Below are positions 1-6,030 of a DNA stretch of 7,760 nucleotides, one piece after another; within the stretch, counting starts at the first letter, position 1; the number at the start of each line of letters is the position of its first letter. This DNA is from Kiritimatiellia bacterium (GTDB taxonomy: Bacteria; Verrucomicrobiota; Kiritimatiellia; RFP12; UBA1067), in NCBI GenBank assembly GCA_024405335.1, contig JAKSOX010000088.1, positions 1-7,760 of the forward strand, given 5' to 3'. The notes beneath the pieces were generated by a model, which was not told the origin of the DNA, did no database searches, and saw nothing but the letters and a program-made list of their open reading frames with translations. Position numbers and translations under genes: made by a program.

Positions 1-104
1 TCGAGACCTCGCCCGGCACGAGCTACGACGGCTACGACGTCTGCAAAATCGTCGTCGTGACGCCGTACGCGCCGAAGCGCGGATCAATTTTCATCGTTCG
101 CTGA
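1..104 (+). CDS. C-terminal end of an unidentified protein (partial)
   Basis: The frame starting at base 3 is open from the window edge to a TGA at 102-104 and gives 33 residues. They contain SYDGYDVCKIVVV and end in KRGSIFIVR. The alternation of hydrophobic and polar residues looks like two beta-strands, as at the end of a beta-sandwich domain. The composition (Tyr, Asp, Val, Ile) is that of a real protein; the frame beginning at base 2 reads mostly Arg and Leu and looks like a shadow. The stop lies 27 nt before the pyridoxal kinase ATG, so the two could be co-transcribed. I do not recognise the family from this tail and assign no function. Confidence 0.5.
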   Translation, partial: ETSPGTSYDGYDVCKIVVVTPYAPKRGSIFIVR

Positions 105-131
105 CGTTGAAACCAAGCAAAGCAAATTGAA

Positions 132-965
132 ATGAAACGGTTGTTGACTATTCAGGACGTGTCGTGCGTGGGGCAGTGCTCCGCGACGGTCGCGTTGCCG
201 GTCGTGTCCGCTTGCGGCGTCGAATGCGCCGTGCTGCCGAGCGCGGTGCTGTCGAACCACACGGGCGGGTTCAAAAGCTGGAGCTTCTGCGATTTGACGC
301 CCGAGATGCCGAAGATCGAAGCGGAATGGCGCAAAAACGGCGTGTCGTTCGACGCGTTCTACACTGGCTACGTGTGCGCGAACCAGATCGACCCGATTCT
401 GTCGATCACGTCTTCCGCCGCGAAGCCGGGCGCGCTGAAGTTCGTGGATCCCGCGATGGCGGACGACGGCCGGCTCTACGCCGGCTTCGGGGCGGATTTC
501 CCCCGGAAGATGGCGCGGCTCGTGCGCGTGGCGGACTACGCGCTGCCGAATTTCACGGAGGCCGCGCTGCTTTTGGGCGAGAAGCCCGTTCTCGCGGGCT
601 ACGACGAAGCGTACGTGGAGCACGTGGTGAAGGGCGTCCACGCGCTCGGCGCCAAGAACGTGGTGCTCACGGGCGTTTCGTTCAAGCCGGACGAACTCGG
701 TTCCGCCGTCTACGACGGGCGCGAGGTGGTGTACGATTTCAATCCGCGGCTCAAGCGCCAGAGCCACGGCACCGGCGACGTGTTCGCCGCCTGTTTCGCG
801 GGCGCGGTGATGCGCGGGCTTTCCGCCGCCGCGGCGGCCGCGCTGGCGGCGGATCTCGTGTGCGCCGCCATCGAAGCCACGCCGGACGACCACTGGTACG
901 GGGTGTCGTTCGAGGCGGCGCTGCCGCTCGTCGTGCAACGGCTTTCCGAAGCGAAGGGGACGTGA
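132..965 (+). CDS. pdxY: Pyridoxal/pyridoxamine kinase (PfkB-like, ribokinase superfamily)
   Basis: This 277-residue protein should phosphorylate pyridoxal, pyridoxamine or pyridoxine with ATP in the cytoplasm, the salvage route to PLP. Residues 6-17 (TIQDVSCVGQCS) match the family's N-terminal strand and substrate loop. LPSAVLSNHTGGF (35-47), VDPAMADDG (105-113) and LPNFTEA (138-144) are family motifs. GTGD (213-216) is the anion hole with the presumed catalytic base D216. Length is normal for the family (about 280). The ATG at 132 puts the conserved N-terminus at residue 6. The sequence before it (AAGCAAAGCAAATTGAA) has no clear Shine-Dalgarno motif, so initiation may be leaderless, weak, or coupled to the upstream frame. 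Three bases separate its stop from the next gene, which indicates one operon. PdxK and PdxY types, or a hydroxymethylpyrimidine kinase, cannot be fully separated by eye, but the N-terminus favours pyridoxamine kinase. Confidence 0.88.
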   Translation: MKRLLTIQDVSCVGQCSATVALPVVSACGVECAVLPSAVLSNHTGGFKSWSFCDLTPEMPKIEAEWRKNGVSFDAFYTGYVCANQIDPILSITSSAAKPGALKFVDPAMADDGRLYAGFGADFPRKMARLVRVADYALPNFTEAALLLGEKPVLAGYDEAYVEHVVKGVHALGAKNVVLTGVSFKPDELGSAVYDGREVVYDFNPRLKRQSHGTGDVFAACFAGAVMRGLSAAAAAALAADLVCAAIEATPDDHWYGVSFEAALPLVVQRLSEAKGT

Positions 966-968
966 CGG

Positions 969-2015
969 ATGAAACGCATAGTCTACGTGGGATCCAACAC
1001 GGACGCGAAACGCGAAGGCATTCGCGTGCTCGCCGTCGACGAAGCGACGGGCGCGATCGAAACGCGCCGCGTCCTGAAGGTCGAAAACGCGATTTACATG
1101 GCGCTTTCGGCGGACGGCGCGCGGCTGTACGCCGCGCAGGGCGGGCGGTCGCAGCCCACGGGCCTGGCGGCTTTCCGCGTGAAGGGGGACGATCTCGAAG
1201 CGTTCGATTTCGTCGCCACGCACGAAACGGTGCCGTGCCACGTGTCGCTTTCGCCGGACGGGCGCGCGCTCGCGTTCGCGGAATATTCGCACGGCACGGC
1301 AGGGCTCGTGGACCTGAACGCCGACGGCACGTTCGACAAGGCGTCGCTGAAGGAAACGACGCTGACGGATCCCGTCGGGCCGAACCAGCCGCGCCAGGAC
1401 CGTCCGCACGCGCATTGCGCGCTGTTCACGCCCGATTCGAAACGCTTGTGCGTGGTGGACCTGGGCACGGACCGCGTGAACGTCTACGACCGGGCGATGC
1501 GCGCGTTGCCGGCGTGTTCGTTCTCCACGGCGCCCGCCGGGGCGGGGCCGCGGCATCTCGCGTTCCATCCGAACGGCAAGTTCGCGTTCGTGGTTTTCGA
1601 ACTCGGCAATCTCGTCACCGGCTACCGCTTCGGCGACGGACGGTTCGCGCCCGTGCAGCAGCTGCCGCTGTTGCCGGAAGGATACGCGGATTTCTCCAAG
1701 GCGGCGGCGATCAAGTTTTCGCCGGACGGCCGCCAGCTGTTCTGTTCCAATCGCGGGCACGATTCGCTGGCCGTGTTCGACGTGGATTCCGGGACGGGAT
1801 ATTTGACGCCGCGCGGCATCGTGAAGCTGGGCGGCGCGTATCCGCGCGACTTCGGTTTCCTGCCGGACGGCAAAACGCTGGTGGCGTGCCTCAAGATGAG
1901 CGGCGTCGTGCGGACCTACCGCTACGACGCGGCGGCGTGTTCGCTCGTGCCGCTGGACGAAATCGACGGGCTCCACCGTCCGCTGTACTTCGGCCTGGGC
2001 GCCGCGTTGAACTGA
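969..2015 (+). CDS. pgl: Lactonase-family beta-propeller, probable 6-phosphogluconolactonase
   Basis: This 348-residue protein belongs to the seven-bladed propeller lactonase family (YbhE/Pgl type). Its likely role is hydrolysis of 6-phosphogluconolactone in the oxidative pentose phosphate pathway. Repeated blade motifs of the form SPDGRxL/F are visible: LSADGARLY (46-54), LSPDGRALAF (94-103), FTPDSKRLCVVDLG (153-166), FHPNGKFAFVV (199-209), FSPDGRQLFCSNRG (250-263) and FLPDGKTLVA (297-306). The conserved RQDRPHAH (142-149) and GAGPRHLAFH (191-200) segments are where the family carries its active-site Arg and His residues. There is no signal peptide, so it is cytoplasmic. The start follows a purine-rich site (GAAGGGGAC) inside the end of the kinase gene, with a 3-nt gap, suggesting coupled translation. 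Some members of this family act on other lactones, and the zwf and gnd genes that would confirm the pathway are not in the window. Confidence 0.85.
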   Translation: MKRIVYVGSNTDAKREGIRVLAVDEATGAIETRRVLKVENAIYMALSADGARLYAAQGGRSQPTGLAAFRVKGDDLEAFDFVATHETVPCHVSLSPDGRALAFAEYSHGTAGLVDLNADGTFDKASLKETTLTDPVGPNQPRQDRPHAHCALFTPDSKRLCVVDLGTDRVNVYDRAMRALPACSFSTAPAGAGPRHLAFHPNGKFAFVVFELGNLVTGYRFGDGRFAPVQQLPLLPEGYADFSKAAAIKFSPDGRQLFCSNRGHDSLAVFDVDSGTGYLTPRGIVKLGGAYPRDFGFLPDGKTLVACLKMSGVVRTYRYDAAACSLVPLDEIDGLHRPLYFGLGAALN

Positions 2016-2028
2016 GCGCGGCGCTTTT
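1999..2028 (+). terminator. Rho-independent terminator overlapping the pgl stop codon
   Basis: GCGCCGCG at 1999-2006 is perfectly complementary to CGCGGCGC at 2017-2024, forming an 8-bp all-GC stem with a 10-nt loop that contains the pgl TGA. Two G.T wobbles can extend the base. TTTT follows at 2025-2028. The T-tract is short and runs into CC, so efficiency may be moderate. It sits where the pdxY-pgl unit should end, before a 334-bp gene-free stretch. Confidence 0.6.
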
Positions 2029-2097
2029 CCGGTTGGTGACACGCTCCGCCGCGTCTGCATTCACGGTGTTTTGCAATCGCATCAAGAGACAAGCGAC

Positions 2098-2205
2098 ATG
2101 GACGATCAGCAATACGGAAAACCCTTCAGTTTCATTTGGAACATTGCGAATGACGTTCTGGTGTTCGCGTTCGAGAAGGGCGGTTGCAAGAAGATCTTGG
2201 GATGA
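2098..2205 (+). pseudogene. Possible relic of a type I restriction-modification methylase (HsdM-like) N-terminus
   Basis: An ATG at 2098 opens a 35-codon frame ending in TGA at 2203. Its core, FSFIWNIANDVLV followed by FEKGGCKKIL, resembles the N-terminal helix of type I methylase subunits. In that family a segment of the form F-I-W-x-I-A-D-x-L leads, after a short basic stretch, into I-L-P-x-x-V-L-R-R. Here the frame stops just where the ILP...LRR motif would begin, and no continuation is obvious in the other frames. Base composition is less GC-rich than the neighbours. The reading most consistent with this is the leftover 5' end of a lost gene. It could also be a chance ORF, or part of a dispersed intergenic repeat that happens to translate this way. 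The match was made from memory without a search. Confidence 0.35.
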
Positions 2206-2267
2206 GCTGCAACTGGCAGCAAAAGGGTTGCGCCGTGCCGGCAATGAAGGGCGTTGAAACTAAGTGC

Positions 2268-2296
2268 TTCCCTTTTTGTTCGGGACGTGATACAAT
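2268..2296 (+). promoter_or_regulatory. secY promoter with extended -10
   Basis: TACAAT at 2291-2296 is preceded by TG at 2288-2289 with one base between, giving an extended -10 (TGATACAAT) for a sigma-70-type factor. The hexamer 17 bp upstream, TTCCCT at 2268-2273, is a poor -35, which is typical when the extended -10 carries recognition. Transcription would begin near 2303, leaving a leader of about 45 nt. That leader ends in ACGGAGA (2335-2340) as the Shine-Dalgarno site, 9 nt before the secY ATG. Confidence 0.55.
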
Positions 2297-2349
2297 AGGC
2301 GCTCATTTTTACGGACAAACAGACGAAAGACGAACGGAGAAAACAGACC

Positions 2350-3741
2350 ATGGCGATGTGGAAGGGTTTTGCGAATGCGTTTAAGATTCCGGATTTGCGC
2401 AAGAAAATCCTGATCACCCTCGGATTGGTGGCGGTGTGCCGCCTCATTTCCCAGGTGCCGACCCCGGGCGTGGACTGGCAGACGCTTCAGCGCACGATCG
2501 AGGACATCCGCACGACGTCCGGCGCCGGCGGCGGCATCATGGATTGGCTGGAAGTGTTCACTGGCGGCGCGCTCGGCCAGTGCGCCATCGGCTTCCTCTC
2601 GATCTGGCCCTACATTTCCGCGCAGATCGTGATCCAGCTGCTCTCTTCCGTGATTCCTTCGCTCGAGAAACTGAAGAAGGAAGGCGAAACGGGCCGCCAG
2701 CAGCTGGCGCAGATCACGCGCTACCTCACGATCGTGCTGTGCGTGGTGCAGTCCTTCAGCATCGCCACGGCGCTGATGAATCCCGCGATGCTCGGCCTCG
2801 GCGACGTGCAGCTCGTGGCGAACCCCGGTTTCGGCTTCAAGTTGATGACGGTGATCGGCATGACTTCCGCTTCGCTCTTCGTGATGTGGCTGGCCGACCA
2901 GATCACCACCTTCGGCATCGGCAACGGCGCCTCGCTGATCATCATGATCAACATCACCTCGCGCCTGCCGCAGGCGATCTTCTCGGCGTGGGAGCGCTAC
3001 TTCGGCATGAACGGCATCCAGGCCACCCGCAGCCCGGTCGAACTCGTGCTGCTGCTGCTCTTCGGCTTCGCCGTAGTGATGGGCACGGTGATGCTCACGC
3101 AGGGCGTCCGCCGCGTGCCGATCATCTCCACGCGCCGCAGCATGGGCGGCGGCGCCACCTACGGCATGCAGCAGACGTACATGCCGTTGCGCGTCAACTA
3201 CACGGGCGTAATGCCGATCATCTTCGCGCAGCCGGTGCTCCAGATTCCGGGCTTCCTCGCGCGCTACATTCCTTCGGACGCGGCTGGCTTCATGGGCTGG
3301 CTCCGCGGTTTCCTCACGCAGCTGGCGGACATGGCGAGCCCCACGCACCTCGTGGTGTACGCGGCGTTCATCATGTTCTTCGCGTTCTTCTGGGTGGCCA
3401 CGCAGTTCAACGCGGTGGACATTTCCGAAAACCTGAAGAAGGACGGGTCGTACATTCCCGGCATCCGTCCCGGCCGCGCCACGGCGGAATACCTCGACGC
3501 GCTGATGACGCGCATCACGCTCATCGGCGGCACGGGGCTTTTGGTGGTGGCGCTGCTGCCGCAGGTGCTGAACGGCGCGATGGACGTGCCGTGGGCGATT
3601 TCCTCGTTCTTCGGCGGCACGTCGCTGCTGATCATCGTGGGCGTGGCGCTCGACACGCTGCGCATCATGGAATCGCACCTGCTGGTGCGCAAGTACGACG
3701 GTTTCCTCGCGCACGGCACGCTGCGCGGCCGCCACGGTTGA
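2350..3741 (+). CDS. secY: Protein translocase subunit SecY
   Basis: This 463-residue multi-pass inner-membrane protein forms the protein-conducting channel of the Sec translocon with SecE and SecG. Ten hydrophobic segments are discernible, starting at about residues 18-36. WPYISAQIVIQLL (86-98) and GIGNGASLIIMINI (189-202) are the two SecY signature regions. The cytoplasmic loop around RVPI (255-258) and the GIRPG loop (371-375) are the conserved ribosome/SecA contact sites. The C-terminus (LLVRKYDGFL, then RGRHG) is the usual basic tail, so the gene is full length. GGAGA (2336-2340) sets the start. Unusually, no ribosomal protein genes flank it: in most bacteria secY follows rplO and precedes adk, map or infA. 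Here it has its own promoter and leads an ACT-domain gene and nagB. Confidence 0.97.
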   Translation: MAMWKGFANAFKIPDLRKKILITLGLVAVCRLISQVPTPGVDWQTLQRTIEDIRTTSGAGGGIMDWLEVFTGGALGQCAIGFLSIWPYISAQIVIQLLSSVIPSLEKLKKEGETGRQQLAQITRYLTIVLCVVQSFSIATALMNPAMLGLGDVQLVANPGFGFKLMTVIGMTSASLFVMWLADQITTFGIGNGASLIIMINITSRLPQAIFSAWERYFGMNGIQATRSPVELVLLLLFGFAVVMGTVMLTQGVRRVPIISTRRSMGGGATYGMQQTYMPLRVNYTGVMPIIFAQPVLQIPGFLARYIPSDAAGFMGWLRGFLTQLADMASPTHLVVYAAFIMFFAFFWVATQFNAVDISENLKKDGSYIPGIRPGRATAEYLDALMTRITLIGGTGLLVVALLPQVLNGAMDVPWAISSFFGGTSLLIIVGVALDTLRIMESHLLVRKYDGFLAHGTLRGRHG

Positions 3742-3757
3742 TCGGTTCGGGGCGCCG

Positions 3758-4030
3758 ATGGAAAAAGTCGTCATCACGGTCGTGGGCAAGGACGCCAAGG
3801 GCATCTTGGCGAAGTCCTGCACGTACCTTGCCGACAACGCCATCAACATCCTCGATTTGAAGCAGACGATCGTCCAGGACTATTTCACGATGATGCTGAT
3901 CGCCGATTTCGCCGACGCGGTGAAGCCGTTCGACCAGATCGCGTCCGAAATCGCGGCCGTGGGCGAATCTATCGGCGTTCAGATCCGCTGCCAGCGGGAA
4001 GAGATATTCGAGAAGATGCACCGGGTGTGA
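3758..4030 (+). CDS. Small ACT-domain protein (UPF0237-like)
   Basis: This 90-residue protein consists of one ACT domain. The N-terminal strand and glycine turn (VVITVVGKDAKGILA, residues 4-18), followed by NINILDLKQTI (28-38), YFTMMLIADF (42-51) and the tail EEIFEKMHRV (81-90), match the stand-alone ACT proteins of the UPF0237 group almost end to end. ACT domains bind amino acids or other small ligands and often dimerise. The role of this stand-alone group is not established, so a regulatory or ligand-sensing role is inference. The gene starts 16 nt after the secY stop with only a weak G-rich site before it. A 5-bp inverted repeat (ATCGG at 3741-3745, CCGAT at 3755-3759) covers part of the start codon, so translation may be coupled to secY. 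Confidence 0.85.
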   Translation: MEKVVITVVGKDAKGILAKSCTYLADNAINILDLKQTIVQDYFTMMLIADFADAVKPFDQIASEIAAVGESIGVQIRCQREEIFEKMHRV

Positions 4031-4082
4031 GGGGCGTTGGAATTTCAGGGCTTCAAGTTACCGAAAACAAAGGAGTGACAAG

Positions 4083-4859
4083 ATGGAAGTTGTGATCTGC
4101 AAGACGAAGGAAGAAGCGAGCCGCAAGGCGGCGGACATGATCGCCGCGCTCGTGAAGGAGAATCCGAAGTGCGTGCTGGGCCTCGCGACCGGGTCGACGC
4201 CCGTGCCGATGTACCAGGAACTCGCCAAGGACGTGAAGGCGAAGAAGATTTCCTTCAAACAGGTGAAGAGCTGGAATCTGGACGAATACTACGGCCTGCC
4301 CGGCACGCACGACCAGAGCTACCGCTACTTCATGAACGCGAATCTCTTCGACCATATCGACATCAAGAAAGCCAACACGCACGTCCTCAACGGCCTCGCC
4401 AAGGACTGGAAGAAGGAGTGCAAGGCCTACGAAGCGCAGATCAAGAAGGCCGGCGGCATCGACCTCCAGGTGCTCGGCATCGGGTCCGACGGCCACATCG
4501 CGTTCAACGAGCCCGGCTCGTCGCTCGCGTCCCGCACGCGCCTCGTTTCGCTCACCGACCAGACGATCAAGGACAACGCGCGCTTCTTCAAGAAGGCGGC
4601 GGACGTCCCGAAGTTCGCTCTCTCCATGGGCGTGGGCACGATCTGCGAAGCGAAGAAGGTGATTCTCCTCGCGTTCGGCAAGAACAAGGCCGACGCCGTG
4701 AAGGCGGCCGTCGAAGGCGGCGTTTCGCAGTTCTGCACGGCGAGCGCGCTGCAGATGCACCAGGACGCCTGGTTCTTCTGCGACGAGGAAGCCGCTTCGA
4801 AGCTCAAACTCAAAAAATATTACGCGTGGCGCGCCGAGGGGGAGCTCTCGCGTCAGTAA
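4083..4859 (+). CDS. nagB: Glucosamine-6-phosphate deaminase
   Basis: This 258-residue cytosolic enzyme converts glucosamine-6-phosphate to fructose-6-phosphate and ammonia, feeding amino sugars into glycolysis. ATGSTP (35-40) is the phosphate-binding loop. WNLDEYYGLP (64-73) carries the catalytic D67. GIGSDGHIAFNEP (132-144) carries D136, H138 and E143, equivalent to the E. coli catalytic set D141, H143, E148. SLASRTR (147-153) and MGVGTI (182-187) are also family motifs. It is about 8 residues shorter than the E. coli enzyme at the C-terminus. The position of the E. coli allosteric lysine K160 is V155 here, so activation by GlcNAc-6-phosphate may be absent (inference). A good Shine-Dalgarno site (AAAGGAG ending at 4075) lies 7 nt before the ATG. 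No nagA or transporter is present nearby; the 52-nt gap after the ACT gene shows no clear promoter or terminator. Confidence 0.95.
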   Translation: MEVVICKTKEEASRKAADMIAALVKENPKCVLGLATGSTPVPMYQELAKDVKAKKISFKQVKSWNLDEYYGLPGTHDQSYRYFMNANLFDHIDIKKANTHVLNGLAKDWKKECKAYEAQIKKAGGIDLQVLGIGSDGHIAFNEPGSSLASRTRLVSLTDQTIKDNARFFKKAADVPKFALSMGVGTICEAKKVILLAFGKNKADAVKAAVEGGVSQFCTASALQMHQDAWFFCDEEAASKLKLKKYYAWRAEGELSRQ

Positions 4860-4873
4860 TGCAAAAAACCCCC

Positions 4874-4902
4874 TTGCGGAGACGGGCGCGATTTGATATA
4901 CT
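4874..4902 (+). promoter_or_regulatory. rpsL operon promoter
   Basis: TTGCGG (4874-4879) and TATACT (4897-4902) are separated by exactly 17 bp. TG at 4894-4895 gives an extended -10 as well (TGATATACT). Transcription would start near 4909. The leader to the rpsL ATG is then about 33 nt and contains GAAGGA (4924-4929) as a likely Shine-Dalgarno site, although its 12-nt spacing is a little long. This is the best sigma-70-like promoter in the window, in keeping with a highly expressed ribosomal protein operon. Confidence 0.75.
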
Positions 4903-4915
4903 TCGCGCCTGTTTT
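4881..4915 (+). terminator. Terminator-like hairpin after nagB, enclosing the rpsL -10
   Basis: GGCGCGA (4885-4891) pairs perfectly with TCGCGCC (4903-4909). The stem extends outward through G.T, C-G, A-T and G.T pairs to about 11 bp. The 11-nt loop is 4892-4902 and includes the whole TATACT -10 of the rpsL promoter. TTTT follows at 4912-4915, its first bases shared with the outer stem. RNA reading through from nagB would form the hairpin and could terminate. RNA starting at about 4909 would not contain it. The same palindrome could instead be a protein operator. Confidence 0.5.
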
Positions 4916-4941
4916 CGACCAAAGAAGGAAAAGTAAGTTAC

Positions 4942-5328
4942 ATGCCGACCATCAACCAGTTGATCCGCAAGGGGCGTCACCCCCTCGCCACGCATTCGAA
5001 ATCGCCCGCTCTCAAAGCGTGCCCACAGCGTCGCGGCGTCTGTCTCGTCGTGAAGACGATGACGCCCAAGAAGCCGAACTCCGCTCTCCGCAAAGTCGCC
5101 CGCGTGCGCCTTACGACCGGCGTCGAAGTCACGGCCTACATCCCCGGCGAAGGCCACAATCTGCAGGAACACTCCGTGGTGCTCGTGCGCGGCGGCCGTG
5201 TGAAAGACCTTCCTGGCGTGCGTTACCACATCATCCGCGGCAAGCTCGACTCGCTCGGCGTTTCGGGCCGCAACCGCAGCCGTTCCAAATACGGCATGAA
5301 GAAGCAGAAGAAGGAAGAGGGTAAGTAA
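4942..5328 (+). CDS. rpsL: 30S ribosomal protein S12
   Basis: S12 (128 residues) sits at the decoding centre of the 30S subunit and influences translational accuracy. [11 protein letters not shown] (41-51), [13 protein letters not shown] (69-81) and [13 protein letters not shown] (83-95) are the near-invariant motifs, and RSKYGMKK lies near the C-terminus. K43 and K88, the positions where E. coli streptomycin-resistance changes arise, are both wild type. D89, the residue that is methylthiolated in E. coli, is present. The last few residues (KKEEGK) are a short charged extension. The MPTINQL start is the canonical N-terminus. It leads the rpsL-rpsG unit behind its own promoter, and only 3 nt separate it from rpsG. 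Confidence 0.98.
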   Translation: MPTINQLIRKGRHPLATHSKSPALKACPQRRGVCLVVKTMTPKKPNSALRKVARVRLTTGVEVTAYIPGEGHNLQEHSVVLVRGGRVKDLPGVRYHIIRGKLDSLGVSGRNRSRSKYGMKKQKKEEGK

Positions 5329-5331
5329 GCC

Positions 5332-5850
5332 ATGTCCCGCAGAGCCAAGAAAATCGAGAAGCGCGTTTCCGTCGATCCCAAGTTCAACTCCGAGCTGATC
5401 GCGCACGTCATCCGCATCATCATGAAGGATGGCAAGAAGACGACCGCCGAGAAGATCGTCTACGGCGCCGTCGCGAAGATCGAGGAGGAGCTGGCGAAGA
5501 ATCCGGCGAAGTTCACCCCGGAAGGCGAGGGCGCGAAGCCCGCGGCCGACGCGCTCGAGGTGATTTCCCGCGCCATCGAAAACATGAAGCCGAAAGTGGA
5601 AGTGAAGACGCGCCGCGTGGGCGGCACGACTTATCCGGTGCCGGTGGAAATCAACCCCGTCCGCCAGCTGTCCCTCGCGCTTCGCTGGATGACGACGTTC
5701 GCTTCGGGCCGCCACGGCATGGGCATGCCCGCCGCCGTCGCCGCCGAGATCGTCGACGCGTTCCAGGGCCAGGGCAACGTGATCAAGAAACGCGACGACG
5801 TCCACAAGATGGCCCAGGCCAACAAGGCGTTCGCGCACTACGCGTGGTAA
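5332..5850 (+). CDS. rpsG: 30S ribosomal protein S7
   Basis: S7 (172 residues) binds the 3' major domain of 16S rRNA, nucleates assembly of the 30S head and contacts the E site. Family landmarks are DPKFNSELIAH (15-25), MKDGKKTTAEKIVY (31-44), VEVKTRRVGGTTYPVPVEI (89-107), ALRWM (116-120) and the C-terminal KKRDDVHKMAQANKAFAHY (152-170). It is about 16 residues longer than E. coli S7. The extra sequence is mainly a polar insertion at about residues 53-70, containing AKFTPEGEGAKP, between two N-terminal helices. A purine-rich site (GGAAGAGGG) in the end of rpsL acts as its ribosome binding site. The roughly 100-nt rpsL-rpsG spacer where E. coli S7 binds its own mRNA is absent, so autoregulation by that route cannot operate here. 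Confidence 0.98.
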   Translation: MSRRAKKIEKRVSVDPKFNSELIAHVIRIIMKDGKKTTAEKIVYGAVAKIEEELAKNPAKFTPEGEGAKPAADALEVISRAIENMKPKVEVKTRRVGGTTYPVPVEINPVRQLSLALRWMTTFASGRHGMGMPAAVAAEIVDAFQGQGNVIKKRDDVHKMAQANKAFAHYAW

Positions 5851-5874
5851 GCCGCGCGCAAAAGGAGAATTGAA

Positions 5875-6030
5875 ATGAGCCAGCATCGTAGTTTGAAGGG
5901 TTCGGGCAAGATCACGTCCCGGCGCAACGTCCTGAAGCGTTTCGAGCGCGTCGACCTCATGGTCAAGCGCGGCGAGTGGAAAGACGGCCAGCGCGGTCTC
6001 GGCCTCAAGAAGACGAAACCGGAAGCGTAA
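5875..6030 (+). CDS. Small basic protein of the Verrucomicrobiota/Chlamydiae type
   Basis: This complete 51-codon gene starts at ATG 5875 after a strong Shine-Dalgarno site (AAAGGAG, 5861-5867, 7-nt spacing). It begins MSQHRSLKGSGKI, continues with RRNVLKRFERVDLM (16-29), KRGEWKDGQRGLGLKKTKPE (31-50) and ends with Ala 51. Lys and Arg greatly outnumber Asp and Glu. The pattern, a SLKGSG-type start, RNVLxRxERV, a WKDG turn and a Gly-Leu-Lys end, matches the roughly 50-residue 'small basic protein' family that I recall as nearly restricted to Verrucomicrobiota, Chlamydiae and allies. Its function is unknown to me. The charge and the position between rpsG and acn suggest an RNA- or ribosome-associated role (inference). 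The 4-nt gap to aconitase suggests co-translation. Confidence 0.85.
   Translation: MSQHRSLKGSGKITSRRNVLKRFERVDLMVKRGEWKDGQRGLGLKKTKPEA

Larger units (their letters stand above)
2016..2349. other. Intergenic region between pgl and secY
   Basis: This 334-bp stretch has no intact gene. It is visibly less GC-rich than the flanking genes. It contains the tail of the pgl terminator, a short ORF resembling a restriction-modification methylase N-terminus (2098-2205), and the secY promoter and ribosome binding site. Apparent reading frames through it on either strand are short or run antisense into secY, and I regard them as chance. Confidence 0.8.

Noticed and set aside
84..2060. Long minus-strand ORF antisense to pdxY and pgl (658 residues)
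   Set aside because: Its product is dominated by Arg, His, Ala and Val with no domain, and it lies opposite two well-recognised genes. In GC-rich DNA such antisense frames stay open by chance.
164..2257. Long plus-strand ORF in another frame through pdxY, pgl and the intergenic region (697 residues)
   Set aside because: Arg/Gly/Ala-rich low-complexity translation overlapping recognised genes in the wrong frame; no motif visible.
2184..2384. 66-residue plus-strand ORF spanning the secY promoter and start
   Set aside because: It overlaps the promoter, the ribosome binding site and the first secY codons, and its Cys-rich translation matches no family I know.
2260..3849. Minus-strand ORF antisense to secY (529 residues)
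   Set aside because: His/Arg/Asp/Glu-rich shadow of secY codon bias; no domain and no ribosome binding site.
4840..4876. GGGGG and CCCCC runs near the nagB end, with T-run on the minus strand, as a bidirectional terminator
   Set aside because: The only pairing is five G-C pairs with a loop of over 20 nt, and on the minus strand no adequate stem precedes the T-run. The hairpin at 4881-4915 is much better.
4970..4985. AGGGG/CCCCT hairpin in early rpsL codons as a regulatory element
   Set aside because: Only 5 bp, no T-tract, and the amino acids it encodes are normal for S12; probably incidental.
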